Shown here: piece after piece, positions 8,866 through 16,580 of the stretch
How positions within the stretch are numbered: the first letter of the stretch is position 1
Layout: each line of letters begins with the position of its first letter
Source of the DNA: a virus
IMG/VR virus record: IMGVR_UViG_3300024346_000565
Coordinates: 1-22,331 of that record
Reading direction: 5' to 3' (one strand)
Length of the DNA stretch: 22,331 bases
Made by a program: the position numbers and the translations under genes
The notes under the pieces: model-generated
What the model was told of the DNA's origin: nothing
The model's input: only the letters and a program-made list of their open reading frames with translations
Database searches by the model: none

Positions 8866-11800
8866 TTAGTACTCCTGTACGCTAACGGACTCTAAAAAAG
8901 TTTCTCCGTTAGCATTTGCTGCGTCTCTGAGCATACCTATAATGTTTCCTCGTTGGTTCATTAAAATATCCTCTACCCCATCAGCATCTAGCGCTGTGAT
9001 ATTAATATTTGCGTTAATTGGCGTACCTAGCTGTGGAGTTTCATCAGAGGGTACAATTGTTCCAGGACGCTCAGGAATAAACATTTCTGGTCCTTGCTCT
9101 CCTACCATAAATGCAGTGTTTCCACCATTTGCCCTATACTTCATGCCACTTGCGGCAGGTCGGAAGTTTTCCGGACCTCCAATTCCTTGACCCCCTCGGA
9201 AGTATGCAAGCTCTCCTCCAGCTCCTTGCGACTTGGCAAGGTCTGTAGTGCTGCGTCGATCCCCTCCTACTTTAACTTGTGTAGGCCCGGCAGCAGAAGC
9301 AACACTACTTGCACCCCCTTGAAAAGTCATACTTGATATAGCGGCAAGCTGCATTGCTCCCATACCAACAATAATAGGAATAAGCGGTATTCCAAAAGGC
9401 CCCATAGACAAGGCAGCAGCAACACCCGCAGCGATACTCATAACTGCTTGCGCCATTTTCATCTTTTTATCGGTTTCAAAAGCTTTTTTCTTTATTTGCT
9501 CTTTTTTTGCTTCCAGTGCTTTGATTTTAGCTACACTCTCTGCAGATTTACCGTCTAGCTTATTTTCTGCATCTATTTGTTTATCTATTCCTGATATTCT
9601 ATTGTTTGCCGATGCCGCCATTGCTGATGCTGCACTTCCAATTGCATTGGCCGCCATAATAAAAGCAGCTGAAACAACTTGTGCCTTTTCTTCGAGACTA
9701 GCCTTGTCCCAAGCCGCAGCAAAAGCTTCAAAACTTTCAAGAGCAACTCCTTTAAAAGTACTTTGAATTACATCCCTAAGGGAGCCTACATCTGCTATCA
9801 TTTGGCCAACACCGGCACTTAGAGCGCCTGCTACAGCCCCCTCAGGGCCTAAAGCGCTAAGGTCTTCGGCCATGCTGGAAAAAGCCGTAGAAAAAGTATT
9901 AAATACGGATCTAGTTATTTCATCGTTTGTTGAAAGAATAACCTCTTTGCTCGTAAGAACGTCTTCTTTGAGTTTTCCTAATGCTTCTCTCGACGCATTA
10001 ATTTCATCTATTGGAGCGCCTCTTGCTTCCATGTCCATGACTTTTAAGGACATGGCATCTCGTGCAGCTGTTTGCTTGCCTAAACGCTTTTCGTCTAATC
10101 CTTTTTGAGCAGTTAAACTTGCAATATCTCCCATACTACTAATTGCAGTACCGGTTCCACCTCCAATCATTTGTCCTAGGGTATCATAAGAGGCCCGAGC
10201 TTTCTCTCCAGTAAGTTTTCTTTTCTTAGCTATTAAACCTATAAGTGCTAGTTCTTTTTCGAGAACAGCTATAGAGCCTCCCTGTCCGTCACGAATTAAA
10301 TTATTTATCTCCTTTCTTATATCTCCTATTTCCCTATTTACAGTTATTTGCTCTTTCGTATTTGCTAGAATATCTAAGCCCGCATCTCTTAAAGCATCTG
10401 TGTGGGCGCGTTGTTTTTCTACCTCAAGTTGCGCTCTTCTAAGCGTAAGGGACCTTATTTTTGCATCCGCCGCACCAGTCAGTATTATTTTATTAAAGCC
10501 CGCTGCATCCTTAAGAAGTTGCTCCATCTCAGATGTCACATTAGATACATTAACTGGAGATACACTATCAACAGCAGAGGACGAAGTATCTCCATGAATT
10601 GCTTTTAGATCTTTAATTCTTGCTTTTTCAAACTCGATTTGCTTTGCTAACAGTGTAAAGTCTAGTCTAATTGCTTCTAATTTGTTACTTAGAGCCTTAT
10701 CTTCCATTGCCAACTTTCGAGATAAGAAACTTTCCTCGATAGCAATCTCTTCTTCTGGAGTCAGTGCTCTGCCTACTTTTTGTTGTTTTGTTGCTTTTGT
10801 CGCCTGTAACTCGAGCTCTAAAGTGCTTCGCTGTAAACCGGCTAATTTTTGTGCTATTGAAAGATTTCTTCGTCGAGCTCCTACAATTGCAGTCACAACT
10901 GTAAGACTTTTTTCTTCATCTGTAACTCTTTTTGCTTCAAGCCTAGACCGCTCTGCTGCTATGTCTGCGAGCTCTCGAGTCTTCTTAATGCCATCATCCA
11001 TGTATTTGGCTTGCTTCTCTCTGGCAAGAAGGGCCGCAAGGTCCGAATCCAAAGCTTTATTTTGTAAGTCTACTTGTAGGCCGGCTGCAAAAGCATTGTT
11101 TTTTGCGACTTTTCCTACTTCTTTTGATTGTTGTATAAGTTCTTTTGATTTTTCTACTGCTGCTATATAGGAAAGATCTAGTCGTTCTATTTCGTCTGCT
11201 AAAACTCCGGCAGCCTTTTCTAGTGAGGGCATTGAACCTGTAACTACTAAAAGTTTTTTTGCTATTTCGAATAAATCTTTAGTGTCTGCTTCTTTTAATC
11301 CGGCATCTAAGCCTTTTACACCCTCAGCCGCCTTTACTGCTTCGTTATTTAAAGCTCTAAGTCGTTGAATTATATCAGCCATAGGCCCTCTAGCTGACCT
11401 TCCAAAATCAGCAAAAGCTGTTTTAACTTCGGATATTGCTCCACCAACTCCCTCAATAGAGCTATCTACACTTGCGAGCGGTTCAATAGCGCCCTCAATA
11501 AGCTCTTGAGCGAAGCCTGTATCTCTACCCGATGTCATAGCCCTACGTATATTCTTAATTACCCCTTCGGCTTCTTTACCTACTATATCTAAGGTTCCCT
11601 TAGCCTTGCTATTCTTCAAAAACTCTTGAGCAACAAGTGCAACATTTTGACGAGCCTCAGCCTCGCTTTCAGAGTTTTCTACAACTTGGTTTATACTCGC
11701 GGATAGTTCTCGCATAAGGCCTATACGAGTTCTAAGAATTGCGTTGCTCGCCTCTCTAGCCGTTCTATCGCCTGCTAAATATTGGTCGAGCTTACTCGCA

Positions 11801-13497
11801 ACTTTTCCAAAATTATCAAATCTTTCTGTTGCCTCATCAACAACTTTATTTCCTCTAGTAAAGAACTCTATAAAACTCTCTGGCAAGAACGATGCCAGCA
11901 TAGATAAAAGAAAGAGAAACGTTCCAATACCTGGAATTGCATTTAAGAAAGCAGCTCCAGCAAATCTAGCTGCGAGCCCTACACCTCTTAAACTATTTGT
12001 AGCTAGATTAGCTCTGGCTGCAACACCTCCAAGAGCTTTACCTTCTTTCTTGAAAGTTCTTATTGTATCTTTAAATTCTAGTTTAGTCCCTTTTAAAGCA
12101 GCGGCAAAGCCTCCTAAAGCTCCGACGCTTGCAATTTTATCAAATACACCTCCTGCGCGCGTACCGGAACGACTTTGTGCACCCGCCGCAGACCCTGCGG
12201 CGCCTGCTACTAGTCTTTTAGATTCTGCTGCTTGAAGAGCTTCTGTTTCTATTCGAAGTTGTCTTATAGCGGCTAATTCTAGCTCTTTTGCTGCAAGGGT
12301 TTCTCCAGTATAATTTTTCAAAGCTACAGCTCGAAGGCTCTCAGACTTTTTAAGGTTAACTACGGCGATGTTTAGTTCTTTTGCAGAAAGAGTTCCATTT
12401 TTAAATGCAGGAACCAGTTTTTGAACACTAGCGGGAAGCACTTTAGTACTAGCAGCTAGGGTACCTACTGCTTTTTGTTGTAATGCGAATTCTTTATTTA
12501 TTACTTTACTCGAAGCTTTAAATGCTTTAGACGCCTCTGTCCCTACTTCTCTATATTTTATAGCAATTGCCCCTATAGAAGGCAGTAGGCTGGAAGCAAT
12601 ACTTTTTGTAAATAATATTAAAACACCCAGCAAGGCTCCCGGGCTTTCTGCTAAAAGATTTACAATAGGCACTAAAACTTTATTTGCTAATTCTAGCCCT
12701 GTTTGAGCTAGGTTTGCGAAACTAGCTGCAAGCTGATCGTAAGGGTTAGCGTCTAAAGATTCTGCGATATCTCCAAACTTTTTAAGACCTTGTTCAGTAG
12801 TAGCATTCAAAAATGCTTGTTGTCGTTCAAAAGTTGTTAAGTCAGTCGCAGTTTTGCCTAGTGCTGCGGCATAGTCTCTTGTAGCGTCATCAAGCCTTAC
12901 AATAATCCCTAATTCGTCTAGAATTTCTGGCTCTAGCTTTGCTGTACCTCTAACCAAACGATCTAAAGCATCGCCCATGTCTCTTCCTAAAGCAATTGAG
13001 GCGCCTTTTGCTACTTTAGTTAGTTTTTCAAGTTGTCCGCTCGAGAATCCGGCGGAGGAAGCTACAGCAGTGGCCCTTAATGCTTGTTCTGCACTAATAG
13101 CACCGTCTGTAACTTCTTGTAGCTTTCTTGCAGTAAAAGGTAAATTTCTGCCTGAAGCAGCTCCTACCTCATCCAGTCCTGCTGTTAGCTGCTCGAAAGC
13201 GGCAGCTCTACGAAGAACTCCAAAAGCTGCTGTAAGTGCAAATATGTTTGCTGCTAAAGTTGCATAAGCAGCAACAAGGCCACTACTTCCAGAGCCTATA
13301 CTTTGTTGCATCTTACTAAATGCTTTAGTGCTGTTAGACGTAGCTCCTGCTACTCCTTTTTCCCCTTTGGAGTAACGATCACGAGAATTTGCTAACTTTT
13401 CTGTCGACTTTGCAGCTTGCTCAGCTTTTTGAGACACGAGTGAAAGACTTCCATCATCAGAAATCTTTACCTTAATATTAATTTCATTTTGGGCCAC
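8866..13497 (-). CDS. Tape measure protein, 1543 aa
   Basis: It sets tail length and is probably ejected into the host envelope before the DNA. The N-terminal third has the typical tape-measure core: a hydrophobic stretch at ~73-95, FEQLTAGLDEVGAASGRNL at ~101, helical repeats to ~260, and a second hydrophobic segment at ~273-313. Further membrane-like segments lie at ~512-542 (NAIPGIGTFLFLLSMLASFL) and ~1346-1391. Long Lys/Glu/Ala-rich coiled coil fills ~550-1150. The C-terminus has Gly-rich sequence and VGEQGPEMFIPERPGTIVP, a motif seen near the end of many tape measures. At the usual ~0.15 nm per residue this predicts a tail of roughly 200-230 nm. The start is GTG at 13497, overlapping the chaperone GT frame by 14 bp with a weak AAGAGA upstream; the next residues AQNEINIKVKI look like a natural N-terminus. 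Very sure. Confidence 0.93.
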   Translation of the reverse strand: MAQNEINIKVKISDDGSLSLVSQKAEQAAKSTEKLANSRDRYSKGEKGVAGATSNSTKAFSKMQQSIGSGSSGLVAAYATLAANIFALTAAFGVLRRAAAFEQLTAGLDEVGAASGRNLPFTARKLQEVTDGAISAEQALRATAVASSAGFSSGQLEKLTKVAKGASIALGRDMGDALDRLVRGTAKLEPEILDELGIIVRLDDATRDYAAALGKTATDLTTFERQQAFLNATTEQGLKKFGDIAESLDANPYDQLAASFANLAQTGLELANKVLVPIVNLLAESPGALLGVLILFTKSIASSLLPSIGAIAIKYREVGTEASKAFKASSKVINKEFALQQKAVGTLAASTKVLPASVQKLVPAFKNGTLSAKELNIAVVNLKKSESLRAVALKNYTGETLAAKELELAAIRQLRIETEALQAAESKRLVAGAAGSAAGAQSRSGTRAGGVFDKIASVGALGGFAAALKGTKLEFKDTIRTFKKEGKALGGVAARANLATNSLRGVGLAARFAGAAFLNAIPGIGTFLFLLSMLASFLPESFIEFFTRGNKVVDEATERFDNFGKVASKLDQYLAGDRTAREASNAILRTRIGLMRELSASINQVVENSESEAEARQNVALVAQEFLKNSKAKGTLDIVGKEAEGVIKNIRRAMTSGRDTGFAQELIEGAIEPLASVDSSIEGVGGAISEVKTAFADFGRSARGPMADIIQRLRALNNEAVKAAEGVKGLDAGLKEADTKDLFEIAKKLLVVTGSMPSLEKAAGVLADEIERLDLSYIAAVEKSKELIQQSKEVGKVAKNNAFAAGLQVDLQNKALDSDLAALLAREKQAKYMDDGIKKTRELADIAAERSRLEAKRVTDEEKSLTVVTAIVGARRRNLSIAQKLAGLQRSTLELELQATKATKQQKVGRALTPEEEIAIEESFLSRKLAMEDKALSNKLEAIRLDFTLLAKQIEFEKARIKDLKAIHGDTSSSAVDSVSPVNVSNVTSEMEQLLKDAAGFNKIILTGAADAKIRSLTLRRAQLEVEKQRAHTDALRDAGLDILANTKEQITVNREIGDIRKEINNLIRDGQGGSIAVLEKELALIGLIAKKRKLTGEKARASYDTLGQMIGGGTGTAISSMGDIASLTAQKGLDEKRLGKQTAARDAMSLKVMDMEARGAPIDEINASREALGKLKEDVLTSKEVILSTNDEITRSVFNTFSTAFSSMAEDLSALGPEGAVAGALSAGVGQMIADVGSLRDVIQSTFKGVALESFEAFAAAWDKASLEEKAQVVSAAFIMAANAIGSAASAMAASANNRISGIDKQIDAENKLDGKSAESVAKIKALEAKKEQIKKKAFETDKKMKMAQAVMSIAAGVAAALSMGPFGIPLIPIIVGMGAMQLAAISSMTFQGGASSVASAAGPTQVKVGGDRRSTTDLAKSQGAGGELAYFRGGQGIGGPENFRPAASGMKYRANGGNTAFMVGEQGPEMFIPERPGTIVPSDETPQLGTPINANINITALDADGVEDILMNQRGNIIGMLRDAANANGETFLESVSVQEY

Positions 13498-13816
13498 TCG
13501 TTTTTCTCTTTAGCTTATCTCGCTCCTTCTTTAAACTTTCAGAAGACTGTTTGATAGCTCTTGAGTCCAGAAAATTTAGTACATCCATTAAAAATTCTGT
13601 ATCATTCACTCCGTATACATCAGTTAGTATAGGTAAGTTTGTGTAATCTTTTCCAACATACCCAATCTCTGGGTAGACTCTGTCACCTAAAAGATTAAAT
13701 ATATTTATTGAACTTATAATATCTTCTGGAAAGTCCTCCCAGCTGGGAGGTATCTCAGACTCAATAGGTTCTTTGCCTAGCTGCTCCATCATTTCTAGAT
13801 AGCGCTCTCTAGTCAT
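13484..13816 (-). CDS. Tail assembly chaperone, GT (T-domain) frame
   Basis: This frame encodes a domain of ~105 aa with PPSWEDFPEDIISSINIFNLLGDR and YGVNDTEFLMDVLNFLDS, then a Lys-rich tail. It lies between a G-like gene and the tape measure, where the second chaperone frame of siphophages is found. The ATG at 13816 has only a poor ribosome site (AGAAAG four bases away). The frame stays open upstream to 13891, overlapping the end of the G frame by 59 bases. The main product is therefore probably a G-T fusion made by frameshifting (about 263 aa if the shift is at 13871-13868) rather than a free 110-aa protein. By analogy with lambda, the T part would bind tail-tube subunits and the G part the tape measure. 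The role is fairly sure; the mode of expression is inferred. Confidence 0.75.
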   Translation of the reverse strand: MTRERYLEMMEQLGKEPIESEIPPSWEDFPEDIISSINIFNLLGDRVYPEIGYVGKDYTNLPILTDVYGVNDTEFLMDVLNFLDSRAIKQSSESLKKERDKLKRKTSGPK

Positions 13817-13832
13817 ATTACTTTCTAAATTT

Positions 13833-13891
13833 TTATACAGCTTCTCCAGACGACTCAGTGCTTCCTCTTTTTGCGTCTGTACGAAAGTTGT
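13833..13891 (-). other. Candidate programmed +1 frameshift window (G to GT)
   Basis: From 13891 to the G stop at 13835-13833 both the G frame and the GT frame are open. GT is one base further on, so the shift must be +1 or -2. At 13874-13866 the G codons read GCA AAA AGA. After a +1 slip Lys-tRNA on AAA re-pairs perfectly with the next AAA, and AGA, which is rare in many bacteria, would be the slowly read codon. Reading then continues GAG GAA GCA into the GT frame. A -2 slip at GGA GAA (near 13847-13842) is a weaker alternative. The mechanism is inferred from sequence only. Confidence 0.5.
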
Positions 13892-14276
13892 CTAGATCAA
13901 AGACTACCTCGTTAAGCCATGTATCAAATTCGGTTGAAGAAGAAACAAGAACCTCTGCGTTTTCATCGGTATAAGGAAGCTCTTCAGATAAGTCTTTTCC
14001 TTCTGTATCAATTAAAAGAAGTGTCTCAAGGTTTTCAAGAGTTAAGCCCTCCCATCCTTTGATCACTGCTCCACTAAACTCAGTAACAAACTTTTCTTCA
14101 TCAAGAGTTTCTACTACTTGACGAGTCTTTCTATCAAACTTTTGTACGGTGCAGCGCTTTCGAAGATTTGTTAGCTCTTTTCGCGAAAGGTTTGCAACTT
14201 TGACCTTAAAACCTGAAAGTCCAGGAAAATCTACCCAAACTTCCTTAACGTCAACCATTAATTTTTTTAAATCCAT
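13833..14276 (-). CDS. Tail assembly chaperone, G-like, 147 aa
   Basis: An acidic small protein directly before the GT frame and the tape measure, as in lambda G. It begins MDLKKLMVDVKEVWVDFPGLSGFKVKVANLSRKEL, a compact beta-strand opening followed by helices, with a short Ser/Glu tail after ~135. Abundant chaperone G is expected to coat the tape measure during tail assembly and to be absent from the finished virion. A strong AAAGGAG lies nine bases before the ATG and overlaps the end of the upstream tail-tube paralogue. The last 20 codons overlap an open +1 frame (see 13833-13891). The family call rests on size, position and the two-frame layout more than on a diagnostic motif. Confidence 0.78.
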   Translation of the reverse strand: MDLKKLMVDVKEVWVDFPGLSGFKVKVANLSRKELTNLRKRCTVQKFDRKTRQVVETLDEEKFVTEFSGAVIKGWEGLTLENLETLLLIDTEGKDLSEELPYTDENAEVLVSSSTEFDTWLNEVVFDLDNFRTDAKRGSTESSGEAV

Positions 14277-14290
14277 TCTAAACTACTCCT

Positions 14291-15232
14291 TTATATAGTG
14301 TTATATTGTAAAATACTACTTAACGTAGTGTTATCTGTAAGTCTCCAATCAAAGGCTTGACTATACAGTTCTGCAGGGGAGACCCTATTCGTGAACGAAA
14401 CAGTAGGCATATTAAAGTCTAGTCCAGCAAAGCTTCCTGAGTAGTCCTTGCCTGCTTCTATTCGTAAAGTTGAGGAAGGGCTAAAGTTCATAAAACTGCT
14501 ATCTGACCCATCCTCTAAATATCTTCTTATATTTCCAGAAAATATTTTTTTATCTACAGTGAACCCACTAGGGTACATTGCATTCGAGCTGTTAGTTACG
14601 CTCAATCCTTGGTGTATTGTATCATACCCCGTCCAGCTAATGTCATTTTGCATTTCTGCTGATATGCCAAAGACGCCTTCAGTAATATTAGTATTATCTA
14701 ATCGTACTGTAACGTCAGGAATAAGTATAGTAGGGGAGCTAGGATGGCTAGTGTAACTTTCTGACAGTGTAGCAATAAAGTTATTAAATGTAGTCTGAGG
14801 TAGCTGATTAGTATTATTTGAAGCAATTCTGATAAGTCTTTCAGCTTCACCTTCTAGCTCTAGTTTCATCAGACTGTTTCTATTAATTTGAAACGATCCT
14901 GAAGCTAGAACTGCGTTTTGAAGTCTAAAAATACTTTCATCTGCCACAAAGTACAAGTCAAATGTATCACACTCTATTAATCTGTCAAATAAAACGCTTG
15001 CGCCGGTACTCTCTTTATAAATATTCACAGTAAAAGAAAAAGATGCTGGATTTGCTTTAACAATCGTTGATCTTTCGAAGTACTGTGGAGAGTGTATGGT
15101 GTTTACAGACTGAGTCATCTCTGTAAAAGTTTGTGAGAAAGAAATTTCCTGTTCTGGCATAATCTCATGAACACTAATGCCCGGCCTAACCAAAGCCAGT
15201 TTGGTATTCTTCTTAAAATTAAAAGCCGGCAT
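14291..15232 (-). CDS. Second tail-tube-like protein, 313 aa
   Basis: A beta-rich protein without signal peptide or membrane segment. It shares an ordered set of motifs with the 386-aa tube protein just upstream: an early SFSQ...TE(V/M)T stretch, then F(D/N)LYFV followed by I(F/Y)(R/K).xNAV..S.S and a hydrophobic strand pair ending in (A/G)(E/T)LI, here at ~90-135. The C-terminal half also shows a shared IS...I(S/T)...NI(R/S) strand order. I infer a paralogous tail-tube fold. It may be a second ring type in the tube, a minor tube-tip or collar ring, or an assembly variant. The ATG at 15232 has AGGAG seven bases upstream and its own promoter at 15256-15284, after a terminator that closes the first tube gene. 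The next gene follows after 14 bp. Confidence 0.65.
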   Translation of the reverse strand: MPAFNFKKNTKLALVRPGISVHEIMPEQEISFSQTFTEMTQSVNTIHSPQYFERSTIVKANPASFSFTVNIYKESTGASVLFDRLIECDTFDLYFVADESIFRLQNAVLASGSFQINRNSLMKLELEGEAERLIRIASNNTNQLPQTTFNNFIATLSESYTSHPSSPTILIPDVTVRLDNTNITEGVFGISAEMQNDISWTGYDTIHQGLSVTNSSNAMYPSGFTVDKKIFSGNIRRYLEDGSDSSFMNFSPSSTLRIEAGKDYSGSFAGLDFNMPTVSFTNRVSPAELYSQAFDWRLTDNTTLSSILQYNTI

Positions 15233-15239
15233 TTTTTAT

Positions 15240-15244
15240 CTCCT
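15240..15244 (-). promoter_or_regulatory. Ribosome binding site AGGAG for the 313-aa tube paralogue
   Basis: The minus strand reads AGGAG, then seven A/T bases, then ATG at 15232. It is a strong, well-spaced Shine-Dalgarno that fixes the start of the gene. Confidence 0.8.
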
Positions 15245-15255
15245 CACAATATGGT

Positions 15256-15284
15256 ATATTACTTTATTAAAGGTGTTTTGTCAA
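15256..15284 (-). promoter_or_regulatory. Sigma70-type promoter before the second tube gene
   Basis: On the minus strand a perfect -35 box TTGACA (15284-15279) is followed, after a 17-base A/T-rich spacer, by TAATAT (15261-15256) as -10. Transcription would start near 15249, just before the ribosome site. It lies in the only intergenic gap above 100 bp, directly downstream of an intrinsic terminator, which supports real use. It would be read by host RNA polymerase. The -10 matches the consensus at only four of six positions. Confidence 0.65.
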
Positions 15285-15308
15285 GAATTATTTTTGGAAG
15301 GTGAATAG

Positions 15309-15331
15309 AAAAAACGGGCCGTAGCCCGTTT
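15309..15331 (-). terminator. Intrinsic terminator after the major tail-tube gene
   Basis: Read on the minus strand, AAACGGGC and GCCCGTTT form an 8-bp stem (15331-15324 with 15319-15312) around a 4-base loop, followed by six T residues (15314-15309, partly overlapping the stem foot). It lies 22 bp after the tube stop codon. The plus strand lacks a matching T run, so it works in the direction of the genes. Confidence 0.88.
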
Positions 15332-15353
15332 AAAAATCACTTAATATTTTTTA

Positions 15354-16514
15354 TTACGAGTTGTGGTACTCTAAAGTAGCTTCGTTAGTTTCATCAAGAT
15401 CTCCGGGAAGTGCGTGGAAATTTACCTCTAGACTAATAACGTCTTCGATTGAGTGCGTAGGAATCTCTAAGTGTGCGGTAGGTACATTTACCACAACTTT
15501 AGGTGCGGCGCCTCCTCCAATAGAAAAGGTTAAATCTGCACTGTTCGTAACAACGCCAGTACCTGAAGCAAGATCATCAAATAAATCCGCACTTGTACCT
15601 GCACCACTCACGGTGTCCCCTGCATTCAAGTAGCAAGTAAAGCTTCCAGAGATATTTCGAGTACCTGTAACATTACCAATAGGTTGATTAACTACACAAA
15701 GCTCTTCAGGCGTTAAGAAAGTGATATTGTTTTCAAAACTAATATTTCCGCCTGTTAGTGTTAGCTCATACGACGTTTCAGCAAAGGGCGCCACCGGGCC
15801 CGCAGTAGCTACGCCTAAAGTAGTAAGGCGGTTTCGAATAAAGTTAGCCTCACTGTGAGCAATACCATCGCTAATAATCTTAGTATCCCATGTAGGTGAA
15901 ATAACTGGCATAGCGGCTTCTTCTGAAATTAAAGTACCTAATCCACTCCAATCAAGAGTAAGAATACCATCAATATCAAAGTCCATTGATACAGAGTTAC
16001 ATACGGCATTTGCAACTTTATAGATTGTTTGAGGGTTGCCTGGCCCTGCGTTATAAGCACTAGCGGCCGTGCCGCAAGCACCCAGTACGAAGTACAGATT
16101 AAAAGTTTCAAGAGCCGCTACGTTGCTTGAATCAAAGTCAATGTCCATATGAGCTGCTGTACCTTTGTCCACGCCATTTGTGAATAATCGTGTACTGTGG
16201 TCATAAGCACCTGCATTAACAAAGTTAGCCCAAAAAACTTCATCAGTACTTCCAGAAACAGCAGGGCTCGTAACATCATAGGGACGAGCATACATCTGCA
16301 AGTTCCACTCTGCTGGCTCAAAAGCGTCAGTAAACAGTTTTCGTCCACGACGGGAGCTGTTATTTGCCCCAGCCATTTCCGAAAGAGTAACTTCTGTTGT
16401 TGCGTTTGATTGTGAAAAAGAAAATCCGTCTAGTACGGGAACTTTCCAAAAGTAACCATCCTTCTCCGCATAGACGTGCGTATCTCTAGCTAGTTGTAAT
16501 TGTGGTGCTGGCAT
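15354..16514 (-). CDS. Major tail-tube protein, 386 aa
   Basis: This is probably the repeated ring subunit of the tail tube. It begins MPAPQLQLARDTHVYAEKDGYFWKVPVLDGFSFSQSNATTEVTLSE, a beta-strand opening typical of tube proteins, has FNLYFV near residue 137, and is beta-rich throughout. The C-terminal ~90 aa (HLEIPTHSIEDVISLEVNFHALPGDLD) ends in a strand common in such subunits. It follows the tail-terminator gene, as expected. The ATG has AGGAGA seven bases upstream, and the gene ends at a strong terminator, so it can be expressed at a high level separately from the genes beyond. I chose this copy as the major tube protein because of that signal and its position next to the terminator; the 313-aa paralogue could share the role. 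Confidence 0.78.
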   Translation of the reverse strand: MPAPQLQLARDTHVYAEKDGYFWKVPVLDGFSFSQSNATTEVTLSEMAGANNSSRRGRKLFTDAFEPAEWNLQMYARPYDVTSPAVSGSTDEVFWANFVNAGAYDHSTRLFTNGVDKGTAAHMDIDFDSSNVAALETFNLYFVLGACGTAASAYNAGPGNPQTIYKVANAVCNSVSMDFDIDGILTLDWSGLGTLISEEAAMPVISPTWDTKIISDGIAHSEANFIRNRLTTLGVATAGPVAPFAETSYELTLTGGNISFENNITFLTPEELCVVNQPIGNVTGTRNISGSFTCYLNAGDTVSGAGTSADLFDDLASGTGVVTNSADLTFSIGGGAAPKVVVNVPTAHLEIPTHSIEDVISLEVNFHALPGDLDETNEATLEYHNS

Positions 16515-16540
16515 AGTATATCTCCTATGTACTTGAAAAG

Positions 16541-16572
16541 GCTAGGTCGTGAATCGTTTGATTCGTGCCAGC
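16541..16572 (-). other. Imperfect hairpin in the leader of the tube gene
   Basis: The 66-bp gap between the protease-terminator gene and the tube gene contains, on the minus strand, GAATC-AAAC-GATTC flanked by GCTGG and CCTAGC, giving an interrupted stem of about ten pairs. It is followed by CTTTT, too short for a convincing terminator. It may slow polymerase, mark an RNA processing site or be chance. Confidence 0.3.
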
Positions 16573-16580
16573 ATTTTCTT

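Noticed and set aside
10682-12235. Long plus-strand open frames (162 and 163 codons) opposite the tape measure
   Set aside because: They are antisense to a confident gene, have low-complexity Ser/Ala/Leu composition mirroring its Ala/Leu/Lys codons, and lack good ribosome sites.
14960-14990. TTGACA with TACATT 16 bases downstream inside the 313-aa tube gene (minus strand)
   Set aside because: It is internal to the gene with a poor -10 and no gene start follows closely; the intergenic promoter at 15256-15284 explains expression better.
16118-16348. Minus-strand 76-codon frame inside the major tube gene
   Set aside because: It is out of frame with, and fully contained in, a confident gene, with Leu/Met-rich composition unlike a real protein.
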